Source: Paragonimus skrjabini miyazakii (Eukaryota; Platyhelminthes; Trematoda; Plagiorchiida; Troglotrematidae). Taken from it: a stretch of 64,000 bases of DNA. Numbering within the stretch: the stretch's first letter is position 1; every line of letters starts with the position of its first letter. Below, piece by piece: positions 12,211-25,360 of this stretch. The position numbers were made by a program, and so were the translations under genes. The notes beneath the pieces are model-generated. The model worked only from the letters and a program-made list of their open reading frames with translations. It was not told the DNA's origin and made no database searches. The stretch is from assembly GCA_014338405.1 (NCBI GenBank), contig JTDE01001110.1, positions 1 through 64,000 of the forward strand, written 5' to 3'.

Positions 12211-15200
12211 TTTTATCCTCGCCACTGGCCATTAGGATGTACTATTAGCACTGGTTTCAGTCAAAGTTATTTGCAAATTCCAAGCTAATATTTTGGTACT
12301 TTCCTACTACTGTTTTGAGCTTGTACCGGTTGTCACAAACAGCACATAGTTGTCTTTTGTATTTAGATGTCTACGTTTATTAACTGCTTAGGTCCCTATA
12401 CACAAGCTTGTGTCTCTACTGAGCATATTGAAGTTATCTAATATCATGATTTCTGCAACCTTTTTTAGTTTGCCAACCCCAGCCAGAATCCAAAATGCTT
12501 CAAAGTATTACCAAATGCTGTCGCTATTTGGAGAAAGCGAATGGAGCCAAATTAACTGAAGGTTCTATTATGCCTGAGCAATCATAAAACGATTTCCGAA
12601 GATCTTCATATGCGCTTTAATAAATATCTTCGTTCGTTTTGTTCAACGACGGAAATGACAATTACTTATCTGAAGAAAATAAGTCCATGTCTACAACTGA
12701 GTTTTAACATCAAAGATTTCATATCGAAAGCATATTAAAATATTGCTTCTATAGTTATTTCAAGTGTACGTACAACTGAGTTGTCGTTACAGATGATGTT
12801 ACGCGTACAGAATCTATGGACACGACGCATAATGTCGTGGGTCAGAAATGATTTTAACACAAATGGAAATTATCGCGACAGGCTTATAATTTATTCAACA
12901 ACGTATGGTAGCGGAATAACAAAGTATATTATCTATGTCACACAAGTTACAAACGGCGCGTAACCGATTAGTGACAACCAGAGGCAGTTCAGTTGTCAAC
13001 TGGATATGTCGAATTTTTAAAAAACTCTGATACTAGTGTCACCAACCAGCTAACTGCAGTCAGTTGCCAGACCTCATCGGAGAACTTGTACATCAGTTTA
13101 TATTTACACCGGTGTATGTCGCTCTCTTTATTACAAACGCAGTAGACAAAATATGGATTTCAATCTAGATGATTTGTTGAACAGAACCATTATACATCTA
13201 TGGTGGGCTGAAAAGTTGAATGAACTGTATTCTTAGTACGAACTTCTCGTGTTTTGTAGACACATAATTCAGCAAACTGATAGAAATGGTTTGTGACAAA
13301 CTTTCAATTTCACAGACAAAACTCTGGTACAGAAAAAGTGTCGGGTTACTTTTACTATATGATTCCGGAAAGCCGATCAAATTTTAAAAAATAACCGGAA
13401 CATCGAATTTTGATTGGGTTGATTCAAGCTTGGTCGATTCGAAAGTGATTATTCAAATGCCGCAAAGGGACTTCTTATTTCACATTGCTTGGTTTCCGAT
13501 CAAATGTCATCATTATGTGGGAAAAGCATTACCTAGTAAAACTGTCAAACTATAAGTTGTGTACTGTGCAAGTGTTGATGTCTCAGTCCGTTTCTGTAAA
13601 TGTCAGGGGCGATTTGATTGCATGCACTCTAGTCATTCGTTCATTTACAGTGGTCTGGAGCCTGACCGGGAGGGTACTGTGGTTGGAGATTTCGCTCAAC
13701 GCAACAGTGAATTGTAATAACCTAAGAGAAACATTTACTAAAAGGCTGAATTTTGATAAAGCAAATTTAAGCGAAAGAATTGAAACGTTGCCAACGCAAC
13801 GTTTTGTTTCATGTGACACACCAGTATCCACTAATTATGTTCAAAATCGGCATCTCTAGGCATGCACGCATCATATAGCAAATCATCTAAACATGCACAT
13901 GGTGTCCAGTATGTATGTGAAACCTCGCGTATTGTCAACCAAGAGCATTTGCATGTCATACCCTATTTTAGAGGTGAGGTTAGTTGAGAAGTGGCAACTG
14001 TTACTCGGATAGTAGAAATCAACCTGGAAATTGTCTGTGTAGATAACGTTAAATTTAAAATTCTTCGCTTAGATGAATGTGCTGTTTTTCACCTAGTCTG
14101 GTTGTTCCCACCGCCACTAGAGGCAAATGCATATGCGAACGCAAACCAACTGTACAGTGACACTATAAATAGTGGTCGTTGGTCGTGAAGATTTTTCTTT
14201 TGCATGCTATCTAGTGAACTTGTTTTGTTTTGGAGAGCAGAAACTGAGCTCCTGTTACCTTACAACAAAGGAATACCAGTGACAAAATTCATCTGGTTTC
14301 TGTTTTTCTGAGGTCCCGGATACCACTTGAGTGGATCCCATATATTGGACTGTAAAAGCCTGAAGCAATTTCGCCCAAGTGCTTTATTCCACACATCATT
14401 TGTCATCAGCGTGTTCAGTGACAAACGAGTTAAGCAACCTTAGTAGACAAACTTGATTCTAGATGAGCAGAAGTTGGAAATACATCTAACAACAAGTATG
14501 CTTCTTTCTGAAACAATAAAACGTTTCTGGAAGTATGAAGGAATAAAATGTACAGAAGATGAATACGCTTTGTTCACTTTAAGTAACGAGGATGTGGAAC
14601 ATGCGAAGAACAACTGAACATAATATTAAGAATGACTAAGACAATGCTTTTCAGCTTGCCCAACCATCAGTAATCGTTGTTACACAGTCATATCTATAAA
14701 TCCTTATCCAAATTTTGAGCTTCTGGTGGAAATTCACAATGCACCAACAAGAGAAATAGAGGGATCAGTTATGGTTACCGTACTTTTGAAAATAAATGTT
14801 ACGCAACGAAATGCTTTCAAAAGGCTGTTACATACATGAACTATTAACTTAGGGTATTTGAGCACTCTCAAATTGTCAGAAGGTGAATAACCAATCTTAG
14901 CGGACAAAGTGGATAAGCCCAAACGTTGCAGATTTAACAGGAATGCAATGAGCTAAAAATAGCTTGCACATGCACTGAACAGTTAAGGTTATGCAACAAT
15001 AACGTTTGACGTTATCCGAGGGAAGCCGAGTTCGGAATAATCTCAAGACTAATGGAAATCCGGCCGCAATCAGATGAAAACGTTTTCTGCCGCTGACAAC
15101 CAAAAATGAAACAATCTGACACTCCCAAAAATTGCGGTTGATAGCACTAAAAGCATTATCTAGGTTGATCGGGTCATTATTTCAATCAAAGAATACATTC

Positions 15201-18040
15201 CATATGATTTTATCCAGGCAAACTGAGGGTGCCGTCACTGGCAGTATTCATTATGACTGTTGATTGGCAGCTTAGGTCAAACATTTTTGAATTTTCTTGG
15301 TAACCGGTGATTAAGAGTGTGTCTGTGCGTTCTGCGTCTCAGTAATTCTCTCTCTAGAATGGACAAATTATGTGCTGAAACATCTCACAGGTAGTTGCAT
15401 TAAATCTCCCCCAGGACCGCACAGTGAAACATTATACTGACAGCCCCGTGTTTAATCAGTTAATTGGGCAAAAGGCTTACGGTGAATTTAAGTCAAAAAT
15501 TTAAGGTAAAATCAAGAAAATTCCATTCCGCCCTTCTGTACAAAGTTGTAAACATACAGATCCATAAGTTGTTATTCCGGTGGTAATTCCTCTAGTCTGT
15601 TATAGAAGAGCTGTATTTAATTTTGTAACTAATGCGTCTCTCACCTCTTACCTTTTTTTGAAGTGACGGAATGGTTACTCTATGTGACATGCAGTTTATT
15701 TAAACCTGAGACAATCTTTGTACGTTAAACAATTGACACCTTTCTTTTAGCTGTTTTTGTGTATTGTCATACAGTCTTTTGTATTCTCCCGTTGGTTTAT
15801 AATTCTTCTCTAGGCTGGTCTACTACTTCCCAGAAAAATATTACATCCAATCAAAATTAGCTGGACATTTTTGTATGTATCGGCTTATCCTGTTGACCAA
15901 CTGCTTTAACGTGTAAGTGATTGCCTGCAAAGAGTTTGTTCTAAGCTTCGGTTCATCCTGCGCATCGGTACCATTCGAAATTTTACTAGTTAATCTCCGC
16001 TTATTCGGTATTTATACTTCTACATACATTTTACGGCTGTTCAGTAAATCCTGAACTTGCACTTTTGTTAAATGACCGCATTATTTTTGTGAGTTCGTCT
16101 ACTGCAAGCAGGTTTCTGTAGGTTAGCATAAAATTTATATGTAAACATGTTTGAAATGGTAGTTACAAATCCGTGTTAACCGTCTGCACTTTAGATGGAG
16201 CAATATTATTCATCCTGCATTCACTGAATAACACATCATATTTGCATAGAATTGGATAAAATCGGAAGTGTGATTTTCTGTTTCAATAATCCTAATTTCT
16301 TTTGTGTAAACTGATACGTTAGGATAATAATAGACGGAATGTTTCGGGTGTGTCTTTTGACCCCAGCCTGTTTATCAGGCAATAAACAATATATCCGGCT
16401 TCAGAAGACTGGACTAACCGATGATTAACGAGGTCATTGCAAGCTAATCCCAAAACGATCTCCCAATTTTGAAGCAAGTTTTGAGGTCACGTTTCATATT
16501 ATACTTACAAGATTAAACATAACTCACAGCTACCAGTGAGCACTTAACTTTGTTACTTTTGTACCCGATTAGCTATTAATGTTATTACGCTTACAGGTCA
16601 ATTTTGGACATTTTTGACACTTTTCAAGTACACCTGTACAAATTAGCTTCCTGATTAAAAGTCTCAATTGAAAAGTTTGACGATATTCATTCTCACATTA
16701 ACCAGTTTTGGCTTTGTTTTAACCTATACATTGAGAAAAATGTTAACTAAATTGAAACCTGAAAGCTTCTTATAAAAAGCTGTACTCCTGGCTGACTGGA
16801 TTGGTATTTTAATGGGTATTTATGTAATCTGATATCAAACAGTATTCATCAGATTAGTGGTCATGTAAATACTTATCGGTTCGAGCTGGATCCAGACTGT
16901 TGCTGAATGGTAAGCCCGAACAAATAGAAAACGGATCACAATGATGAACAGAATATACTGGTTACCAATCAGGCCTATCTGCTTATCAGGTTGTCGCCCG
17001 TCATACTTAAAAAACGTGTTTTCAATTTTTAGGTCCAATTGCGAACGTCTTGAAGCCTCCTCAGCTTATATTCAAAAAACAATCTGTTGATTTAGACTGA
17101 GTGAGAACTGGTTACTGATCTGGAGTGACACAAGTCACCATTACGTAAATGTGAATTGGCTTGCTGTCTTAAACGTAAAAGAAGAGACAGTTATTAACCA
17201 TTTATTCACGCCTAACTGAAAGCGATCAGTCTTGTTGAAATCGGGTTCACCTAATGCGAGAAAACACTAATATTGTTGGAACGTCCAGTCCAAAAAGCGG
17301 CATCAACCTTGACATATGCCGGACTCCATGCCGGCGATTGGATGATGAGCCATTATTCCCATGTTTGCGAAATAAAGCTATTAAGAAGAAAAGGGTGTTG
17401 AATTGATCATGATATTTTTTTCCAGAAGGATTTACTCTAAACTTATAAATGAAACGCACTGATGGTCTGTGTGATGTGCCTTGTCAAATGAGAATCTATT
17501 ACTATTGGACAAAAGGTTTGATGAGTTTGCATGCGGCACATCGTCCACGTGGTCATCGGTCAGCTGTGTTCGTAGCTTGCTTTTTGCTGAAAGTAACAGC
17601 GTCCACGAATAAGCAGGTTTAAGCAGCGATGCCAGCATATTCCCAAGAACTACTAATTTCATATCAACCCTTGCCTTCAAAGGATGTTCTGTAACACTAT
17701 ATCAATGCCAACCTGTTTGCTTTAATGTCTGACCTTGATGGGTTACTGCACTTTACCCCAGTAAATCACAGTAGGAAATTTTCTAGTATGATATCTGTTT
17801 CGTTGTGGCACAAGGTGTCAATCAACTGCCGAATGTTATTATTCCTGCAGTCGTCAAATACACTATGGAAAGTTTGAAAATTCAGTCGCATGTCACGTCT
17901 GAGAATATTTTAGCATTTGTCAAGTTGGTCTCCCGGAGTTTGTAGATATGCAAACCTTCTGAATGTACATGTTGATATTCCCACAGTTCCAACAATGTTT
18001 CGGAAACAGTGGTTTGTCCATACATTTGATTACATTGGTA
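12211..18040. other. AT-rich interval without recognised genes
   Basis: ORFs are short and show no family resemblance; the largest (13,485-13,859, plus strand, 124 codons) looks like chance. Pyrimidine-rich plus-strand tracts occur at about 12,250-12,480 and 15,600-16,100. They would suit intronic or old repeat DNA, but I can show neither. Confidence 0.5.
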
Positions 18041-18312
18041 CAACGACGGTGAGTGTAAGCGATTTGCAATGACTTCCGCGATGGTTAATCAACGACCTTC
18101 GACCCACTTCGACTGCGCTCCACAGAATCGATAGATCGGCTTGAATGAATCGTTCGGGTTGATCAGATAATTTGATCCGACCAAGTGTGCAGCGACCGCC
18201 GGTGAGGAAGCCTTTATCGATTCTCTAGCTAAAGATACCGGATGATGCTCTCGCATGCGTTCAGATAGTCGCCTTGTTGTGCGACCTGTGTACTACGGTA
18301 CGTGCAAAACGT
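18041..18312 (-). repeat. Left inverted arm of PLE-1
   Basis: Read on the minus strand, this segment repeats the plus-strand sequence of 19,927-20,200. I found only a handful of differences over the best-matched 250 bases; for example taaagatacc here corresponds to taacgacacc there. It encodes the GIY-YIG region, including YTGRTTRR, backwards relative to the RT. The match weakens at the inner end, about 20 bases before the RT frame, and at the outer end near 18,041. Confidence 0.9.
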
Positions 18313-18331
18313 TTCCTCTTTGGCATTGGAT

Positions 18332-19426
18332 AAGTTTGCTTTTGAAGTATTAGCATTAGGACCAATATTGTGCTGTCTTAAAAGTTAACTTAAACAGTTA
18401 GATTTAGAAAGTCAATCTGAAAACCTTCTTGACCAACTGGCCGATTTGAAACCAACGTCAGCTCTTGATGTTCAGCTGCTCAAGTCAACCATAGTCCAGT
18501 CATGTTATCATTACTTGACCCCAAAAACCATAGGTAAAAACCTACACACTTGACAGCATCTAGTCTCCATGAAATCCCTAAAGCGAAATGAGGATACATT
18601 AATATCCAGAACTGACAAAGGTGCTCGAATCGTCATTCTAGATAAAGCTGATTATTTAGCTAAAATGAATGCTCTACTGGCAGATAAAACCAAACTTGTT
18701 TGTATAATGACTGAAAAGGACAAAACAGTAGCTATTGAAATGGCATTAACAAAGATACTGAGATGTATAAAACAATATAGACTGATTGATTCAACTAGTT
18801 TCGAAAGAATTAGGCCAGTAGGCAGTGTAATTCCCGGGCTTTATGGGTTACCTGAAGTTCCACTACGGTCGATTTTTAATATGTGTAATTCGCCGTATCA
18901 TACAACGGCAAAATGGCTAGCCGAGTTGTTAGAGCCAGTTAGGAGAAAACTAACCATTCACAGACTTAGATATTCTTTTGAATTTGTTGAAACGGTAAAA
19001 TAACGGAACAAAAAGGGAATGCGTTTATTCTCGCGTGGTGTTACATCTCTCTTCAAAAATATCCCACTAAGTGAGACAATCGAGTATACAGAAAACAGTG
19101 ACATAAACTTGAGGATACCAGTAGTTGAGCTAAAGCAGCTTTTGTATCGCTGCACTTACAACGTTCAGTTCAGTTTCTTCGGTAGGTCATATCGCCAAAA
19201 GAATGGAGTAGCAATGGGTTCACCATTGGGTCCTTTATTAGCCGATATTTTTATGGCCATTCTTGAAAGTGGTTCACTAGCATATCACATAAACTCATTA
19301 GCTCTTCATAATCACTATGCAGACGGCATTTTCTGCATGTCAGTTGAATATCGATGCCTCAGTGAAACACTGGTGCACTTCAACTGTGCCCACAAAAATA
19401 TCCGCTTTACGCTGAAATTCGAATAA
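18332..19426 (+). pseudogene. PLE-1 reverse transcriptase, inactivated
   Basis: A single frame can be followed from 18,332 to 19,426, crossing stops at 18,386, 18,551 and 19,001. It starts with FEVLALGPILC, the start block of PLE polymerases (LSLGPKF-like), then RTDKGARIVILDKADY, PEVPLRSIF, NSPYHTTAKWLAELL, the VTSLFKNIPL block, which is motif A with its aspartate apparently lost, and GVAMGSPLGPLLADIFM. The catalytic motif C reads YADG instead of YVDD, so the second aspartate is missing. Together with the stops this makes the enzyme non-functional. PLE RTs are related to telomerase RT and copy element RNA at a nicked target. The constant frame despite stops suggests point decay of a once-continuous ORF. 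Confidence 0.88.
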
Positions 19427-20153
19427 CCACTAGATATAGCGTTTTTAGACGTGTTCATGTCACGCCGTGAGGACGGCTGAATACAATGTAAAGTATATCG
19501 TAAAGCAACCTGGTCAGCACAATATACTAACTTTATTAGTTTTGTACCTTTGAAGGGAAAGAATTTGGTCCGATGCTTACATATAGAGAAGTGAAAATTT
19601 GCTCAGATGACACCGTGGAAGAATAAAAATAGTTCATATTTAATACACTTTTTGAAAATGGTTTCCCAGAACAGTTTATGGTTAAACAAATGATAATGAG
19701 CACAAAGGTAGATGCACCGGAAACTGTGGACAAAAACCTGTCTATATTGCGTTGCCTTTCAACGGCGACAGCAATGCTGAGAATATAACCAGGAGACTTA
19801 ACATAGCACTTAACAAAACCTATTTCGCAGCTCAATTACGTGTACGCTTTAACCCCACATTGGTTTTGCGTCCCCAGCTAAAGGATATACTGTCTGTACA
19901 TGCTGCCTCCTTTTGTGTTGACCGTTTTGTTTGTTCTTGTTGGACAAGCCACATAGGTCGCACAACAAGGCGACTATCTGAACGCATGCGAGAGCATCAT
20001 CCGGTGTCGTTAGCTAGAGAATCGATAAAGGCTTCCTCACCGGCGGTCGCTGCACACTTGGTCGGATCAAATTATCTGATCAACCCGAACGATTCATTCA
20101 AGCCGATCTATCGATTCTGTGGAGCGCAGTCGAAGTGGGTCGAAGGTCGTTGA
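19427..20153 (+). pseudogene. PLE-1 RT thumb and GIY-YIG endonuclease, inactivated
   Basis: After the stop at 19,424 the same frame continues with DIAFLDVFMSRREDG and KVYRKATWSAQYTNFISF, the conserved FLDV and YRKxTxTxxYxxFxS blocks after the RT palm, with another stop between them. A frameshift near 19,600 is needed to join a frame from about 19,740: PFNGDSN, RPQLKDIL, then FVCSCWTSHIGRTTRRLSER and REH. This fits the PLE GIY-YIG domain, in which C-x-C precedes Y[IV]GRTxRxLxxRxxEH. The tyrosine of the YIG triad is replaced (HIG), so the domain is probably dead. It would nick DNA for target-primed insertion. Confidence 0.85.
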
Positions 20154-20200
20154 TTAACCATCGCGGAAGTCATTGCAAATCGCTTACACTCACCTCCGTT
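19927..20200 (+). repeat. Right inverted arm of PLE-1
   Basis: This segment overlaps the endonuclease end and the first bases of the 3' tail, and is almost identical to the reverse complement of 18,041-18,312. The two arms with the RT between them form a large palindrome of roughly 2.1 kb. Beyond 20,200 the tail has no counterpart on the left. Confidence 0.9.
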
Positions 20201-20393
20201 AAGCTCACAGAAACGTTTTGTGAAAACCTTGAACCTTCCGTGGTCATATATCAATAGTCCGGATCGAATTATTACGTAGGAGTCCCCATGTGCCAAAACA
20301 CTTTAGGGGTCTGACTAACTTGACATTAATGATGACCATCCCCCACCCTATTGATTTACTACCCCTGTTGAACCCTCATAAATGTTTTGTATT

Positions 20394-20433
20394 TAGCCTG
20401 ATGATGAAACACTGAAAACAAGCTTGTTTGTTA
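20394..20433 (+). ncRNA. Possible degenerate hammerhead ribozyme in PLE-1 3' tail
   Basis: The string ctgatga (20,398-20,404) is followed by nine bases, gaaa (20,414-20,417) and a perfect 12-base palindrome aacaagcttgtt (20,417-20,428), then a U. This fits the order of a type-I hammerhead with a loopless, dimer-forming stem III. Four pairs (one G-U) can form stem I between 20,394-20,397 and 20,430-20,433. Stem II is poor: the closing G-C pair is missing. It lies about 240 bases after the endonuclease stop, a position like that of the better motif in PLE-2. It may be a decayed ribozyme or coincidence. Confidence 0.35.
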
Positions 20434-22535
20434 CACGCTTCTTCTCATGACTAAACCGAGCACATTCACGAGACAGTTGTATAATTACACACTCTGAGTA
20501 ACAGCCAAATAAGTTCTGCAACTAGTGCCATTACAAAACGTCTCCAACAGACAGGACATTCACTCAATTCGAGAACCGTTTTCCGACTGGTTTTCCGACC
20601 TAAACGCAATTAATCGACCAGCATTACGAAGGCTGTCACAACAGACCGAGATTATCTCAGTCTGTGCACTCTACGGCAGATGGTGGCCAACCTTTTGTAC
20701 GGTTAGTAAGGATAGAGTTATTACTCGTCTCCAACTTGTTTTATAGCCTTTCTCAAACCAACATTTCAGATTGATTTTTTATTTGTAGAGCCATCTAATT
20801 GATGGATTCCCATGCGTTTTTATCAGCCATTCTAGTCCGTGTACATTATTTTGAATCCCATCCTATGTGGATGGGTTTTCAAACCACTTCTTCCTCAAGC
20901 CGTCTAGTCCGTATGGGTTTTCTAGTCATATCTGGCTCTTTCTGGATTCATATTGCTTTTTGATTCGCACCATTTCTGCTGTTGCATTAGGTCTATGTTT
21001 CCTACCGATTACCACACTTGAGTTACATCTTGCTTCTTCCGCTTTGGTCACCTGACAGACTTTCTTACACATGACTGTATTGGTTTTGCTTTCCTGTTTA
21101 TCATAACTGTACAGTGTGCATGTTAGTTTCTCAAGAGTGAGCAATGAAATGCGATCATAACTTCATTGTACAATTTATCTTACATAATCTTGTCAGCTTA
21201 TTTCAAATGTATATGCGAAAACCAATGTTTTCAAACAGGAAGACAATCTTGCGGTGGAAGTTTTGCATGAGTTTATTTTTTATGCGTTGTCAACTCATTA
21301 TTCAGGTGTATCTTTCGACACTGGCTTTTACTGTAATGCAATAAGCACGGCAGTGTGTTGTTGACAACTATCTTATTCGTCAGTCCACATTCTGATTGTA
21401 AGTTAACAGTTTTCTAACTTCATATTATGCCTAAAAGCTGGGATTTTCTGTATGAGTACCAGTGAGTATGGAGTTAACTCTGGTTTTCACTCACAAATTC
21501 GAATTCCACGATAGACATGATTACCATTTAGGCAAATCATTCACACAGACAATACATTGTTACTGTAACATTTTGAAGAGATCTCGCATAGCAAGATGTA
21601 TTCTGTTGATTTCACTTAAGTTATAGTGTAAATTGAGCAAAACGCCTTTTAGGAAGTTTGGAATATGACAAGTAATTCTGCAAACCTTAACAATTGCACG
21701 TAACTATTTTTCTCGTAGATAACTTCAGTGCAATTATTGTTGTTTTCTTGACAGTTTGCTGAGTAGTTGCTGAATAACTGATTATTTGTGTAAATGTGTT
21801 GTATTGAGGAACATTCACTATCCTCAACAACAGACGCCCTGCGATACTCTTCCATATTGCTTCGAAACATCTCTGATAAATCAGACCTTTCATCTAAGCA
21901 CACGCTTGCATTCTGGACAGACGAGTGAAGCTCAATTTTCGAGTTTTTTGAAGTTACGTTATTTCCGGTCAAACTGGTTAACCGTGTCAATATGTCTGAT
22001 GTATTGTGTTCAACTTACTGAATACAATTAATCAGATTTAAGGCACTGACGAATCTGTTTACAGCCAAAAATTACTTCGCCGGTGTTTAGTTTCTCGACT
22101 TGCCCTACCTGTTGATATGACTTAGTTTATTCATCGACCGCAAATTAAGCGCTGACAAGGCAACTACCAATTGATGTCATATTGCATATTTTTCCTCGTG
22201 TAAACCTTTATTCTCGGTTTATTTCGTCAGTGGGTGCCCAATAAAAGTCCAATGCATGTGGACTGGAAATTACTTAATGTAGCCCCATTGTTCTTCCGGT
22301 CGCTAACGCCAGACTGAAGGTCGAAGTTGGTGAGCCTTTTATATAACACAAATAGATTAATCACTTTGAAGTACGTCACAAGTGAAAAGTTTAAGTGAGC
22401 GTGGTTAGGATGAGCTGGTCTAATGTACATTATTTAAAAGCTTTTTCGAAATTGAAGACAAAGGATGTTGTTTGCCCAAGGTTTACCTGTTGAACTCCTT
22501 GGCTACGACATATGTCTAGTCATAAGCTGAATGCC

Positions 22536-22563
22536 CCCAAGGACGAGGCCTACGTCCTTTGGG
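22536..22563. repeat. Short strong hairpin
   Basis: The sequence cccaaggacg is followed by a seven-base loop (aggccta) and cgtcctttggg, giving a ten-pair stem with one bulged T. It stands alone in otherwise unremarkable DNA. I see no gene nearby that it would regulate. Confidence 0.6.
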
Positions 22564-24499
22564 AAGAGCGAATTTTGAAATCGCGTTTATTTTGGTTGAA
22601 GTCGACTGTTTCATGATTTTGTTTGACAAAAGAGCACTTAGTGTTCGAGGTGTTTGCATGCGGCTAAATTGGCCATTTGTATCTGCCTCAGTTTGCCTGG
22701 GTTAAGCACACCTCAATCAAGCTGACCCAGACTCCCGGACATAGGTTTTGATGAACGTTCGAAATCGTTGTAACCCATGGAACCTTCTGCTTAGAGCAAG
22801 TCTCCTCCGTGAGATTTGAGTTTTTACAGCTTTTTAATACTTTGAACTCTAGCAGCTTCGATTTTCTTGTGAGTTCCGTGTTGATTTATTTTGACGAACC
22901 CTAGGTTAAACGTTGACGTTTTGCTGAATAAGTTGGTCCTACCAAACACTGTCGGTACATATTTTATCTCACTGACGTTGTGCGATGGTTCGCTTTTGCC
23001 AGTGATGAAAATGAACGTTGACTTTTGTACATAAAACCCGCCGGATAATACAATGATTTCGGAGTAGATATACTCTGAACTCAAGTTTTGTGATAACAAA
23101 GTTCGGTCAATCATGCATTGTAGTTATTTTAGGTAAAAGTGGCAGTTTTTCCTAGCATCGGGCACTACCAATTAGAAAGCTAATTGACCAGCGTTCTCTG
23201 CTGATAACAGAGCACAAGAACTTTACATTAAAGGTTGAAAATGAGAAGTTGAGCACGTTGATGTGTTGTCGCATTCTGTTGATATACTCTTCCACAAGTG
23301 TCACAAATAAATATGAAAAACGCAACATTATTCAGCATGAAGTCATGAACAGTTTAAAACCATTCAATCTTCTGAGTATTGAAAGTAAGAACAAAATTTA
23401 AAGCAGATGATATGTGATATTGGATATGCCATGTTGTCTCGGTGCTTTTCCGACCCACCGATTTCGAATAATAACCAAACGGTCAGGACATTTTGAAACA
23501 GACTAACACTTATGGCAATCTCATTAGAACATGGGGTTAGATTTACTTCATTATATATATCTGACGATTGGTAAGGACTACGATACCGGTGGTATGATTT
23601 CCTCGACTTTCGAGCAATAGAAGTTTGTTGCTTATATTTTTGTAACTAAAAACGAGGATCTGAACGTAAACCACGTGTTAGCAAATTTTCTCCAAATGAT
23701 CTAATACAAGTTTCCTGTTTCGCGATTTCCTTTGAGTAAGAGCAACTTAAGAAAAATAACCTAAATACTAGTAATTTTTTCCGAAGGATGTTGATGAAGA
23801 ATCTTTAACTTTTCCAGAACAGTCGACTTGTATCAGAGCTGTATTAACAAAAGTGACCGTTTTTCAGAAGTGTCATAGTGTTTCTGCTATGTCTGGATGC
23901 TTACATTCCAAAGCCGATTACAGCTGAACTGCGTTATTCTAGTAGAGTGTTATAAATTTGTACTTTGAAACAATTCTATCTTGAGAATCAAAAACTGAAT
24001 GTACTGATTTGCCAAATGAGTCAATTTATACCTTTCCTGTTCAAAGACGGCCATCGTTGTTATATTCTTTACCCTAAAAAGAGGTGAAATACGAACCTTT
24101 CAGTCGATATCTTTTGTTGCCTACATAAAAATGATGGCTGTTGTTGTGCATTATTCCCCAAGGAAGAAATCCTTTTATCCAGTACATGTTAAACTTTCTG
24201 TCTTTTTTTAAATATTTTCCGTAATTCTGACCGTCAACATATTCTATCTAACCCCATATATGAGGAAAGGCTGCAAGCGACTGAAACTAGCCAGATGTAA
24301 ATAAACCCAGTTATAAAGGTTTTCACTAGTCGGAGGTGTCGTTTCCAACAATTATTTACAGTTTTAACTCCGTAACATAAGATGCCCCTGTTTCACATGA
24401 GTCTTAACAACCATTTGCTGATAAACAGTCTGGGAACGACAGCTTTAATGCTTATGGGAACACGTTCAATATTACTGGCGTCTTTGGAACTGTGCATTA

Positions 24500-24518
24500 A
24501 CACACACACACACACACT
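24500..24518. repeat. CA dinucleotide microsatellite
   Basis: About nine tandem AC units without interruption. Confidence 0.9.
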
Positions 24519-25197
24519 TAACGATATATGTTCCTCGTTGTGATGATATTTGGGCCGATAGTGATAAAAAGATAATAAAGCCCACTGTATAGAACATTTC
24601 ATTCATTACTGAGTCCACATAATAACATTGTTATTATCAAATTTGGTTATCTTTGTTCAAGTGATTTATTGCCAATTTCGCCATTTCATTTCTGATGTTT
24701 GTGCGTTTGTGCAAAATTTCGGACTCGCTCAGATTAACTTGCAAGTTAGTTTTTTTAATCGTGAATGCAGTAAACACGTGATTTGTTGAATCAGAAAATT
24801 AGACCACAATACGAACTGAACTGATTCGGTACCATGGGAACAAATGAAATGGTGACTACTACTTGTCAAGATTTGACTGTCTTACTAGGAAAAAGCAATC
24901 GGAGAAATACAGAACGCACACCAGCCGAGGTGCAAAGCCTCTCCAGAAATTCACACATTTTACATTTGGACTCAACCACTCGCCCAACCCATTGTGCAAT
25001 ATTGAATTCGCCAAGTTACCAAGCGAATTGATCAACCAAGTAGGATTTCTTTACTGGTCCAAGTTGAAATCCACCAGCACCATTGTTGTGCACTGGACTT
25101 GTACCGCCTACAAACATTAGCAGCTACAACAGTTTGAATGAAAGCCAACTACAGAAATTCTAGACTTCGGCTGAAGTGAGAAGTTGTCAAGCTTTGA

Positions 25198-25360
25198 CTT
25201 GGCTTCGTAGCTCAACAGGCAGAGAGCTTAAAAAGTTCGGACATGCTGATGTTTTTATGGTTCGGATTCAACCGGAACCCAGAAGTTTCGCGATTGCGTC
25301 TCATTTAAATTATGCAATTTGCTAAACGACTTATAAGTAGCAAAATTTCCTTTTTAGTTT
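25198..25360 (+). mobile_element. tRNA-derived SINE, copy 1
   Basis: A pol III A box (tagctcaacagg, 25,208-25,219) lies 51 bases before a B box (ggttcggattc, 25,259-25,269), the spacing of a tRNA promoter. The tail after the B box (gtctcatttaaattatgcaa, then gctaaacgacttataagtag) can be aligned with copy 2 at 28,030-28,180, so this is a repeat family and not a tRNA gene: no cloverleaf 3' half or acceptor stem follows. SINEs have no coding capacity and use the machinery of a LINE partner. No clear target-site duplication was found. Confidence 0.7.

Larger units (their letters stand above)
18041..20440 (+). mobile_element. Penelope-like element PLE-1 with inverted terminal arms
   Basis: The element runs: an inverted arm (18,041 to about 18,312), the RT frame from about 18,332, a GIY-YIG endonuclease region ending at 20,153, and a 3' tail to about 20,440. 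The left arm is a reverse-complement copy of the endonuclease end and the start of the 3' tail, so the RT frame is preceded by a backwards copy of its own 3' end. PLEs are known for complex flanking repeats in direct or inverted orientation. At least four in-frame stops, a frameshift and a changed catalytic motif make it inactive. Schistosomes carry PLEs (Cercyon is one name I recall), and the protein looks like that type, but family assignment needs a search. Confidence 0.85.
20441..25197. other. AT-rich interval without recognised genes
   Basis: No ORF here resembles a family. The stretch 20,790-20,990 contains related phrases (attctagtccgtgtac and gtctagtccgtatggg) that suggest an old internal duplication. 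A hairpin and a CA microsatellite are listed separately. Nothing else is supported. Confidence 0.5.

Noticed and set aside
13485..13859. 124-codon plus-strand ORF
   Set aside because: No family resemblance, an overlapping antisense ORF of similar quality and no convincing splice or start context.
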